A stretch of DNA of 18,492 bases from Coemansia sp. RSA 1804 (taxonomy: Eukaryota; Kickxellomycota; Kickxellomycetes; Kickxellales; Kickxellaceae): assembly GCA_027578815.1 (NCBI GenBank), contig JANBTH010000388.1, forward strand, positions 1 through 18,492, written 5' to 3'. The notes below the pieces were generated by a model, which saw only the letters and a program-made list of their open reading frames with translations, was not told the DNA's origin and ran no database searches. Positions 10,196 to 17,900 of the stretch are shown piece after piece. The translations under genes were made by a program, and so were the position numbers. Numbering within the stretch: position 1 is the stretch's first letter; each line of letters starts with the position of its first letter.

Positions 10196-11166
10196 TTATA
10201 GAATGATACATGTGCACTTGGGTGCTTTGCTGATATCCTTTTTAGCTACACATACAAAGAAAATAATTCACCAAAGGAGGAATTAGCTATAATAGATGCT
10301 AACGCATGCAATGCCACCAAACTGCTTGCCTTGCTCTGTACAAAATGCAGCTGTATTTTTTTGGGAATGGGAATTGCGGATGAACATGAACATGAACATG
10401 AGGATGAGGATGTGGGAACAGATAGGCAAGCAATGATAAAACTAGACTATATTATGCCCCTATTACTATTATTATCATTTCGCACCGCATATAATCAGTT
10501 AGTTAGCTATTCTGGTTGCTTTGATTTTATGCCAATATCTTCTGCTTTCATGCTCAGCATGCAATGCAACCAGAATAAGGGGGAAAAAAAGAACCTTGCT
10601 GTTTGCATGGCTGTCTGGACAAGATATATGCACCAAAATGCATCAAAGTCCCTTTTTTCCACCCCCTCCCTCCTGCAAATGCAAGAAAGAAACACACACA
10701 CACACACAAATGCCAGTATACCTTCTTTGGGCGACGTCCTGTTGTAGTTTACGATTAGATGCAACACTGTTGGATAACCGCTGAACCGATTAACCGACGA
10801 CAATGTCTGGCTGTTCTCAAAGAACCGTCCGTTGTATAGGAACTTTAGCTCCTGAGCCGACGACGGTTGCGGACCAAACTGCGCTGGCCAGTCCTTCAGC
10901 AGATTCTCCTTTGCCACAAGCGCCGTGTCTGTGAGCTTCAGCACTCTCTTTGCCTTCTCGCTTGTTTGCAGCAGAAAGCTAATCTCTATCTCGTCTTCTC
11001 CGAGTTTTGTCCCGCCTCCAGAGTACGAATGCACGCTGCTGCTGCTGTCCGTGCTTGTCCGGTTATTGTTGCTGTTGGGTTTGCTGTGTACGGGGGTGCT
11101 TTCAGCTGCTCCTGTGTCTGTGAGCTGCTGTCCGCCCATCGAGATGGGTTCCACTGCTGTTGCCAT
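10196..11166 (-). CDS. Membrane-anchored ubiquitin-fold protein (UBL3/MUB family)
   Basis: Two exons: 11166-10722 and 10245-10196, giving 164 residues. MUB/UBL3 proteins are ubiquitin-like folds tethered to membranes by C-terminal prenylation; plant MUBs recruit E2 enzymes and animal UBL3 affects sorting into vesicles. Residues 1-57 are low complexity (Ser/Asn/Thr). The ubiquitin fold spans about 58-142: EIEISFLLQTSEKAKR, then LLKDWPAQFG, ELKFLYNGRFFENSQTLSS and TVLHLIVNYN, matching the NWP, LIYQGRFL and VMHLVA blocks of human UBL3. Exon 2 encodes the tail ending PKCTCIIL, with CIIL as a type I geranylgeranylation CAAX box and a second Cys two residues before it, comparable to CCVIL in human UBL3. 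ATG 11166 (GCAATGG context) is the first ATG in frame; no consensus donor for an upstream coding exon is visible, though an acceptor-like CACAG lies just before it. Head to head with STI1. Confidence 0.88.
10380..10412. repeat. Short hexamer repeat (ATGAAC then ATGAGG units)
   Basis: Three tandem ATGAAC units pass into ATGAGG-type units, within the UBL3-like intron. This looks like ordinary slippage sequence. Confidence 0.75.
10692..10708. repeat. AC dinucleotide microsatellite
   Basis: Seventeen bases of alternating A and C near the donor end of the UBL3-like intron (TG on the transcribed strand). Confidence 0.85.
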
Positions 11167-11790
11167 TGCAGCTTGTCCGCTCGGTTGGCTCAATAACTGT
11201 GAAATGTAGAGTGATTGAATGGAGTGAATAAACCAAGGATTGCACCAAACGAAGCAACAAAAGAAGAAAAAGAAAGCATATTATGCTGGCAGCACACGGA
11301 AGGATAAACCAGAGAGCATGAACGAAGTAGAGAAAGAGAAAGAGAAAAGAACTTCAAGCAAAGCTAGTGGAGTTTTATTTTCGGCTTTGGGCATAAACGC
11401 AAAAAAACAATATAGTAGAAAGCATCACAGCCTTTTTTTCTGCAGCTCTTTTTTTGGGAGTGTGTGGAGGAACCAAATCCTCATCCTCCCCCCTTTTTTA
11501 GCTTTGCTTGGCTCTGGTGCATAAAGCAAGGTCTTTTTTCTGTCTTGGCCATTTCAATGTCAAAAATAATTTCCCCTTGTCCAAAAAACCACAAACTGAA
11601 CAGGCATTGGTGCTGGGCAAAAAAGCTTCTACAAGTTTCTAAAGAGCGTCTTTTCCTTTTGGTCCTTGTTGAACGCAGCGCCCTTTTCAACACACCCACT
11701 CCACTCCTTTCCACCTCCTTAGTCTCTGCAATTCGCTTATTTTATTTGTTCCAATTTTCCTTGCTATTACTTCGGTACTCTGAATTCAAA
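11167..11790. promoter_or_regulatory. Divergent promoter region of the UBL3-like gene and STI1
   Basis: The spacer is 624 bp, with A-rich DNA at 11240-11420 and pyrimidine-rich DNA from about 11640 to the STI1 start, typical of fungal promoters. At 11627-11639, TTCtaCAAgtTTC has the 5-bp periodicity of a heat-shock element, with one base off the GAA core; STI1 genes are classic Hsf1 targets, so this is the best candidate I see. No perfect nGAAnnTTCnnGAAn array is present. No coding sequence is evident in the interval. Confidence 0.5.
11627..11639 (+). promoter_or_regulatory. Degenerate heat-shock element candidate
   Basis: TTC-NN-CAA-NN-TTC, 152 bp upstream of the STI1 ATG, fits the alternating TTC/GAA pentamer pattern with a G to C change in the middle unit. 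Assignment to Hsf1 is inferred from the known heat-shock control of STI1 in other fungi. Confidence 0.3.
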
Positions 11791-13654
11791 ATGTCGACAG
11801 TAAGTATGAGAAAACAAGGAGAGTATGTTTTTTCTGTGCATTTCCATAGAGTAAAGAAAGCTACCAAAGAATGCCGAATCGCTTCCTTATTTTTCTTTCC
11901 TTTTCCTGTAGGCCAACGAGCTCAAGGCCAAAGGAAACGAGGCGTTTGCCGCACGCAACTACGGCGAGGCCATCAAGCTGTTCACGCAGGCCATCGAGGC
12001 CGACCCAACCAACCATGTTCTGTACTCGAACCGCTCGGCCTCGCTGGCATCGCTGAAAAAGTACGAGGAGGCATTGGAGGACGCTGAGAAAACCATCGAG
12101 ATCAAGCCCGACTGGCCCAAGGGCTACAGCCGCAAAGGCGCCGCGCTCTATGGACTCGGACGGCTCGCCGATGCACACGAGACATACGAGGCGGGGCTGA
12201 AGCACGACCCGAGCAGCGCGCTTCTGAAGCAGGGGTTGGGTGATATCGAGAGGGCTATGGACCGGCAGGCTGGAAGCGGAAGCGGCGGGCTTGGTGACGT
12301 TGGCGCAAAGATGGCCGATGTTTTCCAGGGCGACGTGTTGGCGAAGATTGCTGGCAACCCAAAGCTTTCGCCCTTTCTGGCGGATCCCGAGTACGTCCGG
12401 AAAATCAATGAGATCAAGAACAACAAAGGTAGCATGGGCGACCACTATGACGACCAGCGCATCCTAATGACGCTCTTTACGCTGATGGGCATGGGCGACG
12501 TATTCACTCAGATGCCGCCGGACTTGAGCGCCGCCTCTCCCTCCGGTGCCGCGGACTCGTCAGAAGCCAAGTCTGCGTCTACGCCTCCGCCTCCACCCAA
12601 GGCGGAGAGCAAGGAGCCCGAGAAAATGGAGGTTGAGGAGACGGAGGAGGATAAGGAGACTGCTGCCAAGAAGGCCGAGGCGGCAGAGGCCAAGACCAAG
12701 GGCAATGCCGCGTACAAGGCGCGGAGCTTTGACGAGGCACTCGAGCACTACTCCAAGGCGATTGAGATTGATTCGACGGATATCACCTTCTGGAACAACA
12801 AAGCGGCCGTCTACTTTGAGATGGGCAAGTACGACGAGTGCATAGAGACGTGCGAGCGCGCCATCGAGGTTGGTCGTGATAACCGTGCTGGATACAGCCA
12901 CATTGCCAAGGCTCTTGGTCGGATTGGGACGGCCTACAGCAAGAAGGACGATCTCGACAAGGCAATCGACTACTACAACCGCTCGTTGACCGAGCACCGT
13001 TCGGCTGATATTCTGACCAAGCTGCGCACGCTGGAGAGGGTCCGCAAGACGCGTGAGGAGGAAGCGTACCGCGACGAGGCCAAGGCTGACGAGGCCCGGG
13101 AGCGCGGTAATGAGTTCTTCAAGGCCGCCGCGTACCCCGAGGCACAGAAGGAGTACAGCGAGGCGATCAAGCGCAACCCGGATGATCCGCGCGCATACTC
13201 TAACCGCGCTGCATGCTTGACCAACCTCGGGGCTCTTCCTGACGCGCTCAAGGACTGCAATGCTTGCATTGCTCTCGATCCCACCTTCATCAAGGGGTAC
13301 ATCCGCAAAGCCAATGCACTGTACGTGATGAGCGACTATGCCGAGGCCCTGGACGCCCTGGACGAGGCAAAGATCCAGGACACGGAGAAGAAGAGCAGCG
13401 GCGAGATCAGCCGCCTTGAGGCCAAGTGCTACAATGCAATCTCCGAGAGCAACGCGCGCACCACGCCTGAGGAGGCGCTGAAGCGTGCGCAGGAGAATCC
13501 CAAGATTGCCAGCCTTCTGGGCAACCCTGTCATGCAGAACATCCTCCAGCAGATGCAGTCAGACCCACGTGCCGCCCGTGAGCATCTGAAGAACCCGGCT
13601 GTTGCCAGCAATCTGCGCAAGCTGATGGCCGCTGGTATTGTCCGTATGGGATAG
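11791..13654 (+). CDS. STI1: Hsp90/Hsp70 co-chaperone Sti1 (Hop)
   Basis: Two exons: 11791-11799 (Met-Ser-Thr only) and 11912-13654, giving 583 residues. Sti1 bridges Hsp70 and Hsp90 in the cytosol and hands client proteins from one to the other. Full family architecture is visible: TPR1 (about 4-118), DP1/STI1 domain (about 130-197), an acidic, proline-rich linker (about 200-250), TPR2A (about 252-370), TPR2B (about 376-490) and DP2 (about 524-581, NPVMQNILQQMQSDP, ending GIVRMG). The TPR1 carboxylate clamp is intact with the same numbering as human HOP: K8, N12, N43, K73, R77. TPR2A keeps the clamp pattern in KGNAAYKA, WNNKAAVY and AKALGRIG, so binding of the EEVD tails of Hsp70 and Hsp90 should be preserved. 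Length matches yeast Sti1 (589). The ATG at 11791 (CAAAATGTCG) plus the splice gives the family start; exon 2 has no suitable ATG. Confidence 0.97.
11800..11911 (+). other. STI1 intron 1 (112 bp, phase 0)
   Basis: The donor ACA|GTAAGT and the acceptor TTTTCCTGTAG|GCC join the three-codon first exon to ANELKAKGNEAF, the conserved TPR1 opening. Clamp residue K8 then falls at its canonical number. Confidence 0.93.
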
Positions 13655-14146
13655 AGTAAAGAAAAGGGACATATTTGACTACCAGATGAGTGGACCGACT
13701 TGCAAAAGGGGTGCACTGTGTGCCCAAAATGTGGTCTTTCTTTTATCAATACTTTGTGTTGGTGATTTGAATCCCAGTTTCAATATAAAAACGCAAATAA
13801 GCTGAAAGCGGCAAGAAAATAACCCGCACACACATTTTATCTGTCAGTTGGATCTGGACAATACAAAAACAGCCCCATTTTCTACACAATGCCCCTGGAC
13901 GTGGTTCGTTAATTGAAAGCGAGAGAGAAAGGGAGTGGACCATAATTAAAAAATAAATCTCCTTGACCAAGAGCAGTATGTGCTGATAGAAAAAGCAGCC
14001 GATGGCCGTGGGTCCTTCAACAATGGACATTCCATACGACCAACGGCCTTTGAAGACACTTACCCACTTTTGACCATATCATATCATATACATCTTGCCT
14101 GTTTACCCCCCTCCCTTTTCATTTCCATAGAGAGCTCACATCAGCC
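13655..14146 (+). promoter_or_regulatory. STI1 3' region and CFAP20 promoter/leader, with a possible leader intron
   Basis: This AT-rich tandem spacer of 492 bp has no coding signal. A GTATGT donor at 13976 and a pyrimidine-tract acceptor CCATAG ending at 14130, 16 bp before the CFAP20 ATG, could define a 155 bp intron in the 5' leader, in keeping with the 5'-proximal introns of PDS5, NAA15 and STI1. This is unproven; the acceptor ends in ATAG rather than the GTAG seen in the confirmed introns. Confidence 0.35.
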
Positions 14147-14719
14147 ATGCTGCGCGGCGTGTACCAGTCGGGGATTCTTACAGTATTAAACAGTGCAAGC
14201 ACAGACCCGCTGGCGCTATGGGAATGCAAGCAGCAGGACGACGCCACAGGCACCTCTACCATTGAAATAGTCGACGACGACGAAATCAGCGCACCCGTTC
14301 TTAGCATCCAGGGCAGCGAGCTGAGCAAAACGTACATTGCGTGTCCTGGGTCGCCCACATCTTTGCTGGCAACCAAGCTTCCCTATCTCGTCTTGGTCTT
14401 GAAAAACACAAACCAGCTGGTTGGGTTTGAAGTCGAGGTGATGGACGATCGGGGACAGGCCAGGTCGTTCTGGATAGCCAACTACGAGAGCAGTCCGCAG
14501 ATTCATCCCCGCTTGAGCGTGCTGCCGCTGCGCCTGGACCAGGGATGGAACCACATCACGTTTGACCTGGCCCAGATGACTAGGCGGGTGTATGGCACGC
14601 AGTACACCGAGACACGGCGCATTCGCTTCCATGCGAGCACTCGGCTGCGTTTTATTTTCTTTGCTGACCGCTTGATATCCGAGGAAGACCTGCCCTCAGA
14701 GCTGAGATTGTATTATTAA
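14147..14719 (+). CDS. CFAP20: Cilia- and flagella-associated protein 20 (CFAP20/Bug22)
   Basis: A single exon of 190 residues (human CFAP20 has 193). CFAP20 is a small beta-sandwich protein of the DUF667 family. In ciliated cells it is an inner-junction protein of axonemal doublets and a basal-body protein; nuclear roles linked to transcription have also been reported in animal cells, and land plants without motile cilia keep the gene. The alignment is collinear: MLRGVYQSGILTVLNS matches MFKNTFQSGFLSILYS of human. TYIACP, KLPYLVLVLKN, FEVEVMDDRG, NYESS, LRLDQGWNHITFDL, RRVYGTQYTETRRIRFHA and FFADRLISEEDLPSEL follow in order. A short insert near residues 27-45 (acidic, Thr-rich) and a slightly shorter C-terminus are the main differences. 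The ATG at 14147 is fixed by the conserved first residues. All core motifs are intact, so it looks functional rather than relic. Confidence 0.96.
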   Translation: MLRGVYQSGILTVLNSASTDPLALWECKQQDDATGTSTIEIVDDDEISAPVLSIQGSELSKTYIACPGSPTSLLATKLPYLVLVLKNTNQLVGFEVEVMDDRGQARSFWIANYESSPQIHPRLSVLPLRLDQGWNHITFDLAQMTRRVYGTQYTETRRIRFHASTRLRFIFFADRLISEEDLPSELRLYY

Positions 14720-15874
14720 CGTCGCGAGTAATGTTCTAAAATAGAAAAAGACGCTTACTGATTTTTGTGTGCTCAAACAAACGAGCCTGAGAACGTGCGC
14801 AAGTGGAATTGAATGGAATGGAATGAAAGAAAGGGAGTCTGTGGATTGTAGGTGACGGCAAACAACTGCCTAATATTGGCATGTCGTCTTTTTTGTTGTT
14901 GTTGCTGGTACCGTTGTTCTCGCCTGAGAACGGATGAAAACACGCAGAAATAATGAAAGGAGCACCATCGGAAAGAAATCTTGCTGTGGCGGTGCTCTGC
15001 AGTGGTAAAAAAAGAACGTCCGTTCGTGTTCCAGACGGCGCCACATGATGAATGAAAGCATACTAGCACAGCTACAGAGTCAATAGATCTCGGTCAAGTG
15101 GACGGAGCAGAGGGGTCCGCTTGTTATAATGAACAGTGTCATTCCAGTCACTAGAGCCATGACCGTCGTTTTTTCGCAATGTTTGCTGTAATAAAAAGAT
15201 ATAATATTTGCTTCCTGGACTCGCTATACGAGCTAGCTGCGACATTATTGTACTGTGCGAGGACAATTGGGCATTCAACCACGCTGAATGCAAGACAAGC
15301 GCTACCACAAGGGGCAATGTGTCGCAAACACACATGTCGATTTATCAAGCTGCTTCTTCTGCTGCTGATCTGTATAGGCATGGTGAGGCTATGCATGCTG
15401 GTGGCTTCGACCAGCAAAAATCTGTTTCGACCGTGTAACGGTGACCGCTGTGCGATAGACCGGTAACACGTTCTGGTTGCACTGCGTTGCCATGTCTAAC
15501 CAATACATGATCTAAAAGCTTGCAAGAACCGCCAGTTGGCTCAAGAAAAGCGCTCTTTTGTCGGGCGGAGAGGAAGCATCAAGAATCAACGGCGGCGGCG
15601 GTTGCCCAACGGCCGCCAAAAAGGGGGGAGTGAACAATTCAGCTCTGCAGGCGGCCTTTTTTGGTAGTCAGCTCAGTCAAAAAAAATTGTAACTCCACAA
15701 CCCCCCAGTCCACTTTATCTCAGGCCCTTTGCCGCATGCTTAAAGGAGGAGCAAGGCTCGTTCGTTTTTTTTTGCAGTCGACTCGTGGATGCAAATTCCC
15801 AAGGCAATTGCACCGTTCCACGGCAAGGGAAGAGAAAAAATGAATATCCTCCTCAGTTCCAAAGCGCTGAGCAT
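14720..15874. other. Spacer: CFAP20 3' region and upstream control region of the next promoter
   Basis: I see no gene in these 1.15 kb. Open frames are short, and ATG triplets occur on the plus strand at normal density, in contrast to the DNA after 15843. Elements that could serve the promoter at 15875 are AGGGG pentamers at 15111, 15310 and 15622 (STRE-like) and a GC-rich inverted repeat at 15594-15617. A GGAAT-like short repeat lies around 14806-14826. Confidence 0.45.
15594..15617. promoter_or_regulatory. GC-rich inverted repeat containing CGG-N11-CCG
   Basis: Two 11-base arms, GGCGGCGGTTG and CAACGGCCGCC, pair with one mismatch around a 2-base centre. They stand out as a GC island in AT-rich DNA about 260 bp upstream of the TATA box. 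Inside is CGG (15599-15601), 11 bases, CCG (15613-15615), the geometry bound by Gal4-type Zn2Cys6 regulators. Several overlapping CGG triplets make a chance match easier. The factor is unknown. Confidence 0.35.
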
Positions 15875-15953
15875 TATAAAAGCCCTGGCGGACCTACCTT
15901 GTAGCATTTCGATTCTTTTTCTCTTTCCTTTCTCTTCCTCCTCTCTTCCTCCA
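15875..15953 (+). promoter_or_regulatory. Core promoter: TATAAAAG box plus pyrimidine tract
   Basis: A perfect TATAAAAG at 15875-15882 is followed by a nearly pure C/T tract at about 15911-15953 ending CCTCCAG, the usual layout just upstream of transcription starts in strongly expressed fungal genes. Start sites would be expected near 15950-15970. Support comes from downstream: the last plus-strand ATG before the leader is at 15840, and none follows for 1.37 kb. Confidence 0.65.
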
Positions 15954-15954
15954 G

Positions 15955-17113
15955 ATAGCAGATACATCCAGCAACTCGTTTAGATCTACTCTCTCGCCTC
16001 TTTGCCTATACTGCCCTACATCTGTTCACCATCATCTGCTCTTGGCTGTTCTGTGAGCGCTTGATTTGAAATAAGGCATAGACGATTTAATAAACTGTCT
16101 TTATCGTTTTCCCCTGGATATCTGCTAGAGGCTAGACACGCTATTCTGTGTTTGCTATTGGTGCCAAGTCGGCCGTTATCAGCACTGCTCCACAGCCCTT
16201 AAGAGATTAAAAAGACTGGAAAGCCTATCTGGACCGCTTGCAACGTTGCAATCAAGGAACGCAGTAGCATCCCAAAAAGCCGTAGATTCCAAGTCCCTTT
16301 TCTTCGGCCTGTGTATATCTCCCTTCATCAGCCTCTGCTCATCGTCATTGTGCACAGCTGGCCAAATACGAGGGTCCTTTTTATATCGTTGTATATTTAA
16401 TCAAACGCCCAGCGCGTATTTGCAAAGATAAAGCAGGTCTAGCAGATCAACTATACATCCACTAGATATTGTGCTTGGCTGGTACCACGTAAACCAGCAC
16501 TGAAGTAACCTCGGCTGTATCAGCATCTCTAGCTGCGATTGCACAGCTTACACCAGTCCCTTGCGCAACGACCTAGTTTTGGTGGCGGAGAGTTCCATTC
16601 ACGCTGCCACATTTGTCTTCGTCATCGCACTTTGTCTTGTCTTCCAGAGATACTTGTGCCATTGACAGCGCCCCCTCCCCCCAACAAGGTCAGTCTGCCA
16701 GTCTACACATCAGGCAAATCAAGGAAATTAGATCTGTACGGACAACATCTGGAAGATCCGTTTCAGGAAATAAGGCTGTGTCCACCATTCATATCGTGTG
16801 TACATAGAATCAGCCCACCGATCGCTTAGGATAGCGGTGAGCACGATTGGAGTAGGATCGGACAAGCATTGCAGACGCAAACAAATTTTCGAAAAGCAAC
16901 AAAGCATCGGACCGCACCTTTATCAGTAGATCATAAACAAGTCTTTGGTTACTGCATCTAGAACTCAAACTACACCCAGATTCAGACCAATTCCTTCTTT
17001 TGCGCTGCCCTCGTCCCCTTTCCTTGGTACAAGCACTAGGGATTCGGTACAGGCCAATTGCAACCAACAAGCGTTGCTAGCAAGAGCCCCCCTCCCTGAC
17101 CTTTAACTGCTAG
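15955..17113 (+). other. ATG-free long 5' leader (inferred untranslated exon)
   Basis: This is transcribed-leader-like DNA with no ATG on the plus strand and stops in all frames, so it cannot be a coding exon. The ATG-free tract as a whole runs from 15843 to 17211 (1369 bp), while CAT (ATG on the other strand) appears about 28 times by hand count. Such strand-specific loss is expected when scanning ribosomes must pass without initiating. The exon may end at a consensus donor TAG|GTAAGC at 17113/17114. The gene served would be to the right, outside the window. A noncoding RNA is an alternative, but that would not obviously explain ATG avoidance. Confidence 0.55.
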
Positions 17114-17900
17114 GTAAGCAACAACCCCATCTTTATTCATCACCGTAAAGGATACCCGGTTTATCCAGTCTCTAGGCACTGTCGTTTGTACATATCCGGC
17201 CAATTAAAGGCATGTCTATTGGAAAGGTAGTAAAATTCGCACCTCTTTTTGTGCCCAATATGCCAAAAGCAAAAAAAACAATATGAACTAATACCGCTTG
17301 GAAAAAGAGGGAGGGAGTATCGCTCTTGGTCTTTATTGTCATATTTTCTGGCTACAAGCAGATTGAGCACAAAAATATGTAAACATTTTACTACCTTTGC
17401 AAACAGGCGGTCCAATCCAGACTAGCGCTAGCGCTTGTTTCTGTTTCGACAAAGCTTTTTTGTTGTTGGTCACTGCTTGCTGGAGCCTCAAATATTATTG
17501 TCTGTTTTGTAGCTTGGCTACAAGGGATATCCCCTCCATCACCAATCCAGGTTAGCTTGTGCGCTTGCTTTAAGAAAGCTTCTCTTATTGCCGGCCACTG
17601 CTTAATAGAGCCGCGTGTATTGGAGACAGAGGGATATCCCTTGTGATCAAACCGTAAGACAGACAATAACATTCGAGGAGATGCGGTTTCTTGTTAGCTG
17701 GGCAGTCCAAGCGGCACTGCATCTTTTAATGACAGCAAAATAGAAAACCCTTGTTATTTCATGTACTGCTTGGCTCAGACTCCCTAAAAAATTCTACGCA
17801 TGAACATTTCGAGTTCCTGGCTCCCAGCATTAGTGTCCTTTAAAACCAAATGACAAGCTCCCTCATTTGGATTTTCTTTTCTTTTCTTTTCTTCTTCTAG
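17114..17900 (+). other. Candidate leader intron, with uncertain acceptor
   Basis: The donor GTAAGC at 17114 is the same hexamer as in PDS5. A long TTTTC-repeat tract ending TTCTTCTAG at 17900 is the strongest acceptor-like site downstream. Plus-strand ATGs reappear from 17212 onward, as expected inside an intron. An alternative is that ATG 17212 (ATG TCT ATT GGA AAG|GTAGTA) begins the protein with a five-codon first exon like that of STI1. A weaker acceptor TTTTGTAG ends at 17512. I cannot decide between these without transcripts. Confidence 0.3.
17412..17640. repeat. Diverged tandem duplication, two units of about 122 and 99 bp
   Basis: Unit A (17412-17533) and unit B (17542-17640) both begin CCAATCCAG and both end in the palindrome GGGATATCCC. 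They share in the same order GCGCTTG, AAAGCTT, a GGYCACTGCTT core and RGAGCC. Unit A carries about 20 extra bases before the final palindrome. I see no open frame shared by the two units, no terminal inverted repeats and no target-site duplication, so the origin is unclear. Confidence 0.6.

Larger units (their letters stand above)
10246..10721 (-). other. Intron of the UBL3-like gene (476 bp, phase 1)
   Basis: The donor GAAG|GTATAC and acceptor TATGTGTAG|CTAAAA keep frame (split codon G|CT, Ala) and add the CAAX tail. The acceptor ends in GTAG, as do the three other introns confirmed here. A branch-like GCTAAT lies about 35-40 bases upstream of it. Inside are an AC microsatellite (10692-10708), an ATGAAC/ATGAGG hexamer repeat (10380-10412) and an alternative acceptor at 10673. 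Without splicing, the frame of exon 1 runs on about 70 codons into nonconserved sequence. Confidence 0.82.

Noticed and set aside
10507..10721. Continuation of the UBL3-like exon 1 frame for about 70 codons
   Set aside because: After the donor the translation loses all family similarity and ends without a CAAX box, while the spliced form ends in CIIL.
11839..11851. A 13-base sequence (CATTTCCATAGAG) found in the STI1 intron and again at 14120-14132 before CFAP20
   Set aside because: Both copies are acceptor-like pyrimidine/ATAG contexts; a single short match in 18 kb does not establish a functional repeat.
15044..15130. A box C-like ATGATGAA as a C/D snoRNA start
   Set aside because: I found no box D (CTGA) with flanking stem at a suitable distance.
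17212..17286. A 24-codon frame from the first ATG after the ATG-free tract
   Set aside because: It is too short and unrecognised as it stands. It is kept only as a possible five-codon first exon if GTAGTA at 17227 is a donor.
17681..17743. A 20-codon frame with a signal-peptide-like composition
   Set aside because: It stops at once, has no donor site that would extend it, and carries no supporting homology.
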